In this document: positions 7,840-15,580 of the stretch, in pieces
How the letters are laid out: the number at the start of each line of letters is the position of its first letter
Position numbering within the stretch: position 1 is the stretch's first letter
Position numbers and translations under genes: made by a program
From: Streptomyces laurentii
GTDB lineage: Bacteria > Actinomycetota > Actinomycetes > Streptomycetales > Streptomycetaceae
DNA: 64,000 nt
Assembly (NCBI GenBank): GCA_002355495.1
Contig: AP017424.1
Coordinates: 7,009,501-7,073,500, forward strand
Direction: 5' to 3'
Notes under the pieces: generated by a model
What the model was told of the DNA's origin: nothing
What the model saw: only the letters and a program-made list of their open reading frames with translations
Databases searched by the model: none

Positions 7840-8694
7840 TCATGTTCCGAAAGGGGAGCCGTCCAAGGTCCAGTGGGGATCGGGCGTGATGCCGAGGGCG
7901 GTGTACACCTGGGCGGCCACGTCGGCGTGGTGGAGGACCGGCGGGGCCGCGTCGGCGGACAGGCCGGGGCCGCACGCGGCGATCCAGGCCGTGCGTTCCT
8001 GCGGGCTGCGGCCTCCGTGGCCCCCTTCGTCGCGATGGCCGTGGTCCGTGACCACGATGACCGTCCACTGCTCGTCCGCGTACGCGGGGCGGCGGCGTAC
8101 CGCGGCGAGGAGCCGGCCGAGGCGGGCGTCCGCTGCCTCGATCGACGCCCGGTACTCCGGACCGCAGCCCAGGAAGTGCGCGGTCTCGTCGACCGCGCCC
8201 AGGTAGACGAAACCGGCGTGGAGGTCCTCGTCCAGGCCGATCAGGTGTTCCGCGTCGGTGGTCACCCGCCCGTCCGCCTCCTCCCACCCCTGGGGGGTGT
8301 CCTCGCGGGGAGCGACGTATCCGAGCCGGGTGGGGGCGACGAAGAGCGGGCCGCCCTCCTGGGCGAGGAAGAGGGGCGCCCAGCCCCCGACGGCGAAGGT
8401 GCGGAGTCCGCGGTCGGCGGCGAGCCGGGTCGTGAAGTCGGGGAAGACGTCGAGGCGGTTGCCGTGCAGGCGATTGCCCCACACTCCGTGCTTGGCGACG
8501 CCGACACCGGTGACGATGGTGGCCCAGCACGGGCCGGACATCGTCGGTGTCGCGGAGTCCACCTCGACCGGTGCCAGGAAGCCCGCGCGGGCGATCGCGT
8601 CGAGGTGCGGGGTGTGGAGCTCGGGGAGCAGATCGAGGCGTACGCCGTCGATGCCGACCACCAGGACGTGGGGAGTGTCCGGTGCGGTGTCCAT
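7840..8694 (-). CDS. Alkaline phosphatase superfamily hydrolase (nucleotide pyrophosphatase/phosphodiesterase type)
   Basis: 284 aa. The alkaline-phosphatase fold metal sites are readable: VVGIDGVRLD at the N terminus (first metal Asp), the nucleophile segment SATPTMSGPCWATIVTG (Thr or Ser), GAVDETAHFLG, and VTDHGHRDEGGHGG with Asp-His and a later His for the second metal. No signal peptide is visible, so it is probably cytoplasmic. It follows the GH36 gene on the same strand with a 56-bp gap and may be co-transcribed. The substrate could be a phosphodiester or a sugar phosphate released during glycan use; that is conjecture. ATG 8694 has only a weak ribosome-binding site. Confidence 0.85.
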   Translation of the reverse strand: MDTAPDTPHVLVVGIDGVRLDLLPELHTPHLDAIARAGFLAPVEVDSATPTMSGPCWATIVTGVGVAKHGVWGNRLHGNRLDVFPDFTTRLAADRGLRTFAVGGWAPLFLAQEGGPLFVAPTRLGYVAPREDTPQGWEEADGRVTTDAEHLIGLDEDLHAGFVYLGAVDETAHFLGCGPEYRASIEAADARLGRLLAAVRRRPAYADEQWTVIVVTDHGHRDEGGHGGRSPQERTAWIAACGPGLSADAAPPVLHHADVAAQVYTALGITPDPHWTLDGSPFGT

Positions 8695-8750
8695 GGGCGG
8701 ATCCAAACGTCGTGGGTGGGCTGAGCGGGGATGCGGAGGAAGGTCGGGAT

Positions 8751-10877
8751 TCACGGGCCGATACGGCGGAGCCGGATCAGGATGCTGGCGTAGTCGCCGT
8801 CGGGGAGCCGGGGGTCGATGCCCCGGCTCGCCAGGACGGCGCCGCTGTGCACCTGGTTCAGGTCCGGGTCCAGGTAGCGGGCTCCGGGGTCGAGCGCGGG
8901 CAGCCGGACCGGAGCGGGCGCGTGCCCGAAGCGCGTCGTGGGGCGCCAGACGAGGATCGCGTGCTCGCTGTCGTCCGGCGCCGCGTAGTGGACCGCCGAG
9001 ACCGGGCCGTCGAAGGCGACGCGGTACTGGTGTCCCCGCTGGACGAGCGGGCGGATGCGCTTGTACGCGGCGACGAATCCGGCGGCCTCCTTCAGATCCC
9101 CGTCGGACCAGGACGTCAGGTCCCCGCCGATCCCCAGCGCCCCCGCCATGGCGACGTGGAAGCGGAACCGCAACGGGGTGCGTCGGCCCGTGGCGGGGTT
9201 CGGGCTGTCCGTGACCCACGCGGCCATCGCTCGGGCGGGGAAAAGCTGGGAGAAGCCGTGCTGGATGCCGATCCGGTCGACCGGATCCGTGTTGTCGGAG
9301 GTCCAGGCCTGGTCGGTGCGGGCCAGCATGTCGAGGTCGACGCGTCCGCCGCCGCCCGCGCACGCCTCGATGCCCAGGCGAGGGTGCGCGGCACGGAGCC
9401 GGTCCATGATCCGGTGCACGGCCCGGGTGTGCTCGATCCAGAGCCGGTCGGGGTCGGGGTGGCCGTCCCAGCCCGCCTCGGTGATGGGCCGGTTGGCGTC
9501 CCACTTGAGCCAGTCGACGTCGTTGTCGCGGACCAGGCGGTCAAGGGTCTCCTGGGCCCAGGCCTCCACCTCGGGCCGGCCGAGGTTCAGCATCAGCTGG
9601 TTGCGCAGTTCGGTCGCGTCGAGCCGGCCGGAGTGGACGACCCAGTCCGGATGCGCCCGGTACAACTCGCTGTCGCGGTTGACCATTTCCGGCTCCACCC
9701 ACAGCCCGAACCGCATACCGAGGCGGTGCACCTCGTCGGCGAGCGGGCGCAGCCCGCGGGGGAAGGCTTCGGGGCGAGGTGTCCAGTCGCCGAGACCGGA
9801 CCGGTCGTCGCGGCGGGTGCCGAACCAGCCGTCGTCCAGGACGAAGAGCTCAGCACCGAGCCTGGCGGCCCGCTGCGCGAGGCGGATCTGGCCGGCCTCG
9901 TCGACGTCGAACCCGGTGGCCTCCCACGAGTTGTAGAGGACCGGCCGGTCGCGGTCGGGCTCCGGCAGCACCTGCCGGCTCACGTACGCTTGCCAGGTGC
10001 GACTGGCCCCGCCGAAGCCGTGGGGCGTGTAGAGACCCGCGTACACCGGGGTGTGCAGGCTCTCGCCGGGTTGCAGGGTCCAGCTGACTCCCTCGTGGCC
10101 GAAGCCGCCGGTCCAGATGGTGCGGCCGACCGGATTGCGGTGGACCGTGACGCGCCAACTCCCGCTCCACGCGAGCGCGGTGCTCCACACCTCGCCCCGC
10201 TCCTCGCTCGCGGTCCCGTCTTCGATGGCCAGCCAGGGGCTCGCCTGGTGGCTCGTGATGCCCCGACGACTCGTCAGAACCGTCTCGGCCACTGGCAGTC
10301 TGTCCCGTTGGAGCTGAAACTCGCTGTTCCAGCCGCCCACCAGATGGCTGAGCCGGTAGTCGGCCAGCGGGGGAGCGGTCCAGGAGGCCGAGTCCAGCCG
10401 GTCGACGGTGATCGGATCGGGTGATCCGTCCGCCGCCCCGGTGTGGGTCAGCTCCGTCCACCGTTCGACGACATCGGTGTCCGACCGTACGCGGTAGCAG
10501 AGTTCGGCCCGCAGCGGGCGGCGGCGGTCCTCCAGGCGAAGCCGCAGTTCGCCGCCGTCCACGCGGTGACCGGCGAAGTGCCACTGGGCACCGCGGGTGC
10601 CGTCGGCGAAGCGGACCTGGAGGCCGGCCGGTCCGAAGCGCGCCCCGGTCTGCGGCGCGAGCTCGTCGGGCGCGGCGTCCGCCTCGAAGCTGCTTGCGGC
10701 GGGTGAGACCGCTTCCGGCAGAGCGGCCAGGGCATCGGTGTCCAGCGGCGTGCCCCAATGGACGTGTCGGGGAATGCCGTCGGGGGCGACGCGGAGCGCG
10801 TAGACGCTGTGGGGCGTACGCAGAACCGCGAGGCCGCGGCCGGGATCGAAGGTGACGAGCGGGTGCGTGGCGAGCAC
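8751..10877 (-). CDS. GH36 alpha-galactosidase
   Basis: 708 aa, retaining alpha-galactosidase. Layout: N-terminal beta-supersandwich (about 1-290), TIM barrel (about 300-610), small C-terminal beta domain. Barrel hallmarks: ELFVLDDGWFGTRRDD, LWVEPEMVN, the nucleophile motif WLKWDANR (Asp about 460), EACAGGGGRVDLDML, and SDNTDPVDR holding the acid/base Asp (about 528). There is no signal peptide, so it acts inside on imported oligosaccharides. GTG at 10875-10877 follows AGAGGA with 6-nt spacing and is preferred to an upstream in-frame ATG at 10970 that lies in the operator region. It is divergent from the ROK gene; an A/T-rich dyad between them is a likely control site. Confidence 0.93.
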   Translation of the reverse strand: MLATHPLVTFDPGRGLAVLRTPHSVYALRVAPDGIPRHVHWGTPLDTDALAALPEAVSPAASSFEADAAPDELAPQTGARFGPAGLQVRFADGTRGAQWHFAGHRVDGGELRLRLEDRRRPLRAELCYRVRSDTDVVERWTELTHTGAADGSPDPITVDRLDSASWTAPPLADYRLSHLVGGWNSEFQLQRDRLPVAETVLTSRRGITSHQASPWLAIEDGTASEERGEVWSTALAWSGSWRVTVHRNPVGRTIWTGGFGHEGVSWTLQPGESLHTPVYAGLYTPHGFGGASRTWQAYVSRQVLPEPDRDRPVLYNSWEATGFDVDEAGQIRLAQRAARLGAELFVLDDGWFGTRRDDRSGLGDWTPRPEAFPRGLRPLADEVHRLGMRFGLWVEPEMVNRDSELYRAHPDWVVHSGRLDATELRNQLMLNLGRPEVEAWAQETLDRLVRDNDVDWLKWDANRPITEAGWDGHPDPDRLWIEHTRAVHRIMDRLRAAHPRLGIEACAGGGGRVDLDMLARTDQAWTSDNTDPVDRIGIQHGFSQLFPARAMAAWVTDSPNPATGRRTPLRFRFHVAMAGALGIGGDLTSWSDGDLKEAAGFVAAYKRIRPLVQRGHQYRVAFDGPVSAVHYAAPDDSEHAILVWRPTTRFGHAPAPVRLPALDPGARYLDPDLNQVHSGAVLASRGIDPRLPDGDYASILIRLRRIGP

Positions 10878-10964
10878 GGACGGTCCTCTGACGTGAGAAG
10901 TGAAGCGGGGCCCCTGGAACCGGGCACAGAAGAGGGCCCGAGCGTAGGGGAGCCCCAACTCCTG

Positions 10965-10991
10965 AATCAATACTGGAAGAAGTTATTTATT
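10965..10991. promoter_or_regulatory. A/T-rich dyad, candidate ROK operator
   Basis: AATCAATA and TATTTATT (one mismatch as an inverted repeat) separated by 11 nt. It stands out as an A/T island in G/C-rich DNA between the divergent GH36 and ROK genes. Candidate autoregulatory and operon-control site; binding not shown. Confidence 0.45.
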
Positions 10992-11008
10992 TGCTCTATG
11001 TTGCACCC

Positions 11009-12199
11009 GTGTTTCGACATCACGCCCAGCCTCTGGTCAGTGCACCTGCCGAGACTGCGGTCCTCGCCCTGCTCCTTGCGGAGGGACCGCTCAGCAGAGT
11101 GGAACTGGCCCGCCGCACCGGGCTCTCCTCGACGGCCGTCACCAAGGCGGCCCGCCCGCTCATCGACGACGGGTACCTGTACGAACTCCCACCGGAGCGC
11201 ACCGCACCCGGGGCGGGCCGGCCGGTCAACCCGCTTGCGGTGGCTGCCGACAGGGAGTACTTCATCGGAGTGAAGATCAGCGCCGACCAGGTCTTCGGCG
11301 CCGTCTGCGACCTGCGGGCCGGCATCCGGGCCACAGCACTCCGCTCATTGAGCGAGTGCACGCCCGAGGCCGTCGTCGCCCTTGTCGCCGGGCTGGTCGA
11401 CGAACTGCTCGACGCCGGCCCCTCGTTCCGGGACCGCACCCGCCACCTCGGCGTCGCGGTGAACGGGGACGTGGACCGCGACAGCGGCACGCTCCGCCGC
11501 TCCGGCCTCCTCGGCTGGCGCGACGTTCCGATCGCCGAACTGCTCTCCGCCGCCACCGGGTTGACGGTCACCGTCGAGAACGACGTCCGGGCCCTGACCG
11601 TCGCCGAGCACTGGTTCGGCGAAGGCATCGGCACCGGCTACTTCGCGCTGGTCACCATCGGATCGGGCATAGGCTCCGCCCTCGTCGTCAACGGGCACCT
11701 CCTCCGCGGGGCCTACGGTGTCGCGGGCGAGGTCGGGCACATCTGTGTCGACCCGTCCGGGCCGCGTTGCCGGTGCGGCGCGCGCGGCTGCGTCGAGGGG
11801 ATCGCCTCGACGGACGTGATCCTCGCCGAGGCCCGCGAACTTACCGCCGATCCGGACCTCACGCTGGAGAAGGTCGTCGGCATGGCTCGCGACGGCCACC
11901 CCGAGTTGGTGGAGCGGTTCGCACGGGCCGGACGTGCCATCGGCGTCGGCATCGCCACCCTGGTCAACGTCGTCGGCCCGGAACGGGTCGTCGTCAGCGG
12001 TGAGGGAGCCGACGCCTACGACCTGCTCGGCCGCCATATCCAGGACGCGTACGCCGCGCACGTCTTCGGCGCCGCGTCCCGCTGTCCGCTGTCGCTGCGA
12101 CCGCTTCCCTGGGAGGAGTGGGCCCGCGGTGGCGCGGCGGTGGCGATCCAGGCCCTCTTCCCGCAGCCCCCGGCGACCGCCACGATCGGCGCCGGCTGA
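11009..12199 (+). CDS. ROK family transcriptional regulator
   Basis: About 396 aa. An N-terminal winged helix-turn-helix (LSRVELARRTGLSSTAVTKA) is fused to an ROK sugar-kinase-like domain with the zinc motif CRCGARGCVEG and a phosphate-binding VTIGSGIGSALV. The sugar-binding Glu-x-Gly-His (GEVGHI) is present. It probably represses the flanking glycan genes and is released by a sugar or sugar phosphate. Start: GTG 11009 is preferred; a TATGTT box 7 nt before it would fit a leaderless transcript. TTG 10991 is an alternative with GGAAG upstream, but it overlaps the dyad. It lies upstream of the importer operon and opposite GH36, so it can control both arms. Confidence 0.92.
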   Translation: MFRHHAQPLVSAPAETAVLALLLAEGPLSRVELARRTGLSSTAVTKAARPLIDDGYLYELPPERTAPGAGRPVNPLAVAADREYFIGVKISADQVFGAVCDLRAGIRATALRSLSECTPEAVVALVAGLVDELLDAGPSFRDRTRHLGVAVNGDVDRDSGTLRRSGLLGWRDVPIAELLSAATGLTVTVENDVRALTVAEHWFGEGIGTGYFALVTIGSGIGSALVVNGHLLRGAYGVAGEVGHICVDPSGPRCRCGARGCVEGIASTDVILAEARELTADPDLTLEKVVGMARDGHPELVERFARAGRAIGVGIATLVNVVGPERVVVSGEGADAYDLLGRHIQDAYAAHVFGAASRCPLSLRPLPWEEWARGGAAVAIQALFPQPPATATIGAG

Positions 12200-12339
12200 C
12201 CGGCGCGGCGAAGCCGCCGTTCCCCAGCCGTCGCACACGACCCCCCGGCCGCCGCCCTCTTCTGCCGGCAAGCACTGACGAAGGCGCCGACCAGGGAGCA
12301 CATCCGCCCTGCACACACCCTCACAGAAGGACATGGGAC

Positions 12340-13623
12340 ATGAGCGCACGCAGAACCGAGCTTAGCCGACGCGGGTTCCTCACCGGCTCGCTGCTCGTCG
12401 CCGCCGGAACGGTCCTGACGACCGCCTGCAGCACCGACCCCACGGGCGGCTCGGCCTCCGGGGCGAAGACCACCCTCAACGTCTGGTACCACGCCTACGG
12501 CGAAGCCGGCACCCAGCAGGCCGTGCTCCGCTATGCCAAGGAATTCACCAAGGCCAACCCGGACATCGCCGTCAAGGTGACATGGGTTCCCGGAGACTAC
12601 GCGAGCAAGCTCAACGCGACCCTGCTGACGGACTCGGCCCCCGACGTCTTCGAGATCGGCGACTTCAGCGAGGCAATGGTCCGGCGGGGGCAGATCGCCG
12701 CGCTCGACGACGTGTACGGCAGCGCCAGAAGCGATTTCAACGCCAACGCCATCAGTTCGGTCACCGTCGACGGCAAGCTCTACGGCGTCAAGGAGATCGA
12801 CGATGTCATCATGCTCTACTACCGCAAGAGCGCCCTGTCGAAGGCCGGGATCACCCCGCCCAGGACCTTCGACGAGCTCGCCGCCGCGGCGAAGGCCCTG
12901 ACCACCAAGAAGCAGAAGGGACTCTTCGTCGGCAACGACGGCATCGGCGACAGCGCCGGCAACGCGGTCTGGTCCAACGGTGGTGACCTCGTGACCCCCG
13001 ACGGCAAGGTGGCGTTCGGGTCTGCCGGGGCACTGGAGGCGATCACCGCCCTGAAGCGCCTGCATGACGACAAGTCGCTGCTGCTCGGCTTCACCACCGA
13101 CTGGTGGGACCCCGCGGCCTTCACCCAGGGCGTCGTGCCGATGCAGTGGTGCGGCCTGTGGGCGATGCCCGCCATCGAGAAGGAGCTCGGCGACGACTTC
13201 GGCGTGCTGCCGTGGCCCGCCTTCAAGGCCGGAGGCGCCCCTGTCGTACGGGTCGGCGGCTGGACCAACTGTGTCAACGCCAAGGGCAGGAACCTGGCGG
13301 CGGCGAAGAAGTTCACCCAGTGGCTGTGGGTCGAACAGTCCGCCCTCCAGCGGGACTTCGCCGAGAGCTACGGCTTCCACGTCCCGCCGCGCAAGTCCGT
13401 CGCGGCGTCCGCGAAGAAGCTCTCCGCCGGCGCCGCCAAGGAGACCGTGGGCCTGGCCGAAAAGTACGGCAAGCACAACCCGGGAACCTGGGAGCTCGCG
13501 GTGAGCAGCGCCTTCAACGCGGCGGCGGCGAAGATAGCCGGCGGGCAGGGCGACCCGGCCGCCCTCCTCGCCGACGCGGTGAAGAAGGCCCAGCGCGAGA
13601 TCGACAAGCAGCTCGGCCGGTGA
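12340..13623 (+). CDS. Sugar ABC transporter substrate-binding lipoprotein
   Basis: 427 aa. N terminus shows a twin-arginine signal (SRRGFLTG) merging into lipobox LTTAC (Cys about 29), so it is probably Tat-exported and lipid-anchored. The mature part is a family 1 extracellular solute-binding protein (NVWYHAYGEAG, AVLRYAKEFTKANPDIAVKV, APDVFEIGD). It should capture oligosaccharides at the membrane and feed the two permeases that follow. ATG at 12340 begins the signal; AGAAGGAC lies about 10 nt upstream. First gene of an operon reaching 23160. The ligand is unknown, but downstream enzymes point to galactose- and mannose-containing glycans. Confidence 0.93.
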   Translation: MSARRTELSRRGFLTGSLLVAAGTVLTTACSTDPTGGSASGAKTTLNVWYHAYGEAGTQQAVLRYAKEFTKANPDIAVKVTWVPGDYASKLNATLLTDSAPDVFEIGDFSEAMVRRGQIAALDDVYGSARSDFNANAISSVTVDGKLYGVKEIDDVIMLYYRKSALSKAGITPPRTFDELAAAAKALTTKKQKGLFVGNDGIGDSAGNAVWSNGGDLVTPDGKVAFGSAGALEAITALKRLHDDKSLLLGFTTDWWDPAAFTQGVVPMQWCGLWAMPAIEKELGDDFGVLPWPAFKAGGAPVVRVGGWTNCVNAKGRNLAAAKKFTQWLWVEQSALQRDFAESYGFHVPPRKSVAASAKKLSAGAAKETVGLAEKYGKHNPGTWELAVSSAFNAAAAKIAGGQGDPAALLADAVKKAQREIDKQLGR

Positions 13624-13628
13624 CACCG

Positions 13629-14633
13629 ATGAACTCGGCGACCGCCACCACGCTGAAGCCCGAGCGCGCCGGGCGCCCCGCGGTCATCCCGCGGGGCGCC
13701 GCCCGCGCCGGCCGGACCGGCCCCGGCCGGCCCCGCGTCGGCCGGTCCGGCTGGATCGCGTTCGTGCTGCTCACCGCGCCGATGCTCATCGGGCTCGGCA
13801 TCTTCAAGTACGTCGCGATCGGCTGGAGTTTCCTCCTCAGTCTCAGCGACGCGCGCGGCTCCATCGCCCTCGGCAAGTGGGTCGGACTCGACAACTACCA
13901 GACCCTCCTGTCCGACCAGGCCTTCCGCAGCTCGCTGCTCCAGATCCTGCTCTTCACCGCCTTCATCGTGCCGGTCACCTTCGCCGCCTCCCTGGGGCTC
14001 GCGCTGCTCGTGCACCGGATCCGGCGCGGCCGGGCCCTGCTTCGTACCACGTTCCTCATCCCGGCGGCCGTCTCGTACGTCGCCGCCGCTCTGCTGTGGA
14101 AGATGTCCCTGTTCAACGGGCTGCCGGCGGGCATCGCCAACATGATCGGCGGATGGTTCGGAGCGGAACCGGTGGCCTGGCTGCAGTCCACCTCGCCACC
14201 GCTCTACTGGGTCGTCCTCGTCACGCTGCGCCTGTGGCTCCAGGTCGGCTTCTACATGGTGCTCTTCCTGGCCGGGCTCCAGGCCATCCCCAAGGAGGTG
14301 TACGACGCCGCCTCGCTCGACGGCGCCGCCGGCCGGCGACTCCTCACCGGGATCACCCTGCCCATGCTGCGCAACACCTCCGTCGCCGTGCTGATGCTGC
14401 AGTTCATCGCCGCCTTCCAGGCATTCGACGAGTTCTACAACCTGTTCAACAGCGGCCTCTCCGGCACCGGAACCGCCCCCGTCCAGACCCCGCTGATGCA
14501 CCTCTACGACACCGCGATGGGCAGCCAGAATTACGGCCTCGGCTCCGCCGGAGCCTTCGTGCTCACCGCCCTCATCGTCGGAGTGACCCTGATCCAGGGC
14601 CGGCTCACCGGCTTCGGCAGGAGCGGAGAATGA
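13629..14633 (+). CDS. Sugar ABC transporter permease (MalF/LacF type)
   Basis: 334 aa with six predicted membrane helices after a basic N-terminal tail. The EAA loop that contacts the ATPase is YDAASLDGAAGRRLLTGITLPML. It pairs with the next gene to form the importer channel. ATG 13629 lies 5 bp after the binding-protein stop. No ATPase gene occurs in the cluster; in Streptomyces the shared ATPase MsiK energises many sugar importers of this type. Confidence 0.93.
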   Translation: MNSATATTLKPERAGRPAVIPRGAARAGRTGPGRPRVGRSGWIAFVLLTAPMLIGLGIFKYVAIGWSFLLSLSDARGSIALGKWVGLDNYQTLLSDQAFRSSLLQILLFTAFIVPVTFAASLGLALLVHRIRRGRALLRTTFLIPAAVSYVAAALLWKMSLFNGLPAGIANMIGGWFGAEPVAWLQSTSPPLYWVVLVTLRLWLQVGFYMVLFLAGLQAIPKEVYDAASLDGAAGRRLLTGITLPMLRNTSVAVLMLQFIAAFQAFDEFYNLFNSGLSGTGTAPVQTPLMHLYDTAMGSQNYGLGSAGAFVLTALIVGVTLIQGRLTGFGRSGE

Positions 14634-14640
14634 GAAGCGC

Positions 14641-15486
14641 ATGATCACCCTGCCCGGACTGTCCCGCGCCGCGCGCCTCACCATCCGGGGCCTGCTGGTC
14701 GGCCTGCTGACCGCGGCCTTCCTCGCGCCCTTCTACCTGATGCTCCGCAACTCCCTTATGGACTCGAAGGGCCTGACCTCGCCCGAGTGGACGTGGTGGC
14801 CCTCGACGATGCACTTCGAGAACTTCACCGCCCTGTTCGACGACCCCTCCGTGTCCATGGGCCCGGCCCTCGGCAACTCGCTGCTCATCGCCGCCGTCAC
14901 CGCGCCGGTGTCCACGCTCCTCGCCTCCGCCGCCGGCTACGCCCTCGCCAGGATCCCGGTCCCGGGGCGCGGGGTGGTGCTCGCCCTGGTGGTGGCCACG
15001 CTGATGATTCCGAGCTCGGTCACCTTCGTACCGACGTTCGTCGTGGTCGGCTCCATGGGCGGGGTCAACACGCTGTGGGGCCTGCTCGTGCCCGGCCTCT
15101 TCAATCCGTTCGCGGTGCTGCTGTTCCGGAACTTCTATCTGCAGTTCCCGAGCGAGATCGAGGACGCCGGACGCCTCGACGGCCTCGGCTGGCTCGGTCT
15201 GTACGGCCGGGTCGCCCTGCCGAGCTCCGGAGCGATGCTCGCCTCGCTCGGCGCGCTGTCCTTCATCGAAAGCTGGAACTCCTTCCTGTGGCCACTGGTC
15301 ATCGGCCAGGACCCGTCCGCCTGGACCGCTCAGATCGCGCTGTCCACCTTCCTCACCGCGCAGACCATCAACCTGCCCGGCCTGTTCGCCGGCGCGGTCG
15401 TCACCATCCTGCCCCTGGTCGTCATGTTCCTCGTCGCCCAGCGCCACATCGTCGAAGGCATCGCCACCAGCGGCCTCAAGGGCTGA
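14641..15486 (+). CDS. Sugar ABC transporter permease (MalG/LacG type)
   Basis: 281 aa, six membrane helices. The EAA-loop region is EIEDAGRLDGLGWLGLYGRVALP, with the invariant Gly in place. It is the second half of the heterodimeric channel with the gene 7 bp upstream. A GGAG ribosome-binding element overlaps the end of the previous gene (GGAGAATGAGAAGCGC before ATG), which fits translational coupling. Confidence 0.93.
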   Translation: MITLPGLSRAARLTIRGLLVGLLTAAFLAPFYLMLRNSLMDSKGLTSPEWTWWPSTMHFENFTALFDDPSVSMGPALGNSLLIAAVTAPVSTLLASAAGYALARIPVPGRGVVLALVVATLMIPSSVTFVPTFVVVGSMGGVNTLWGLLVPGLFNPFAVLLFRNFYLQFPSEIEDAGRLDGLGWLGLYGRVALPSSGAMLASLGALSFIESWNSFLWPLVIGQDPSAWTAQIALSTFLTAQTINLPGLFAGAVVTILPLVVMFLVAQRHIVEGIATSGLKG

Positions 15487-15580
15487 CCGGACACGGCTCG
15501 GCCCCCCGAATCTCCCGGACGCCGTGTCCGGGGCCGCACCATCCTGCTCTCCCTCACCCCACTTCTCCGGAGGGAACATC

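Noticed and set aside
10877..10970. Start of GH36 at the upstream in-frame ATG (10970)
   Set aside because: It lies in the candidate operator, has no ribosome-binding site, and adds 31 residues with no family match; GTG 10877 has AGAGGA at proper spacing.
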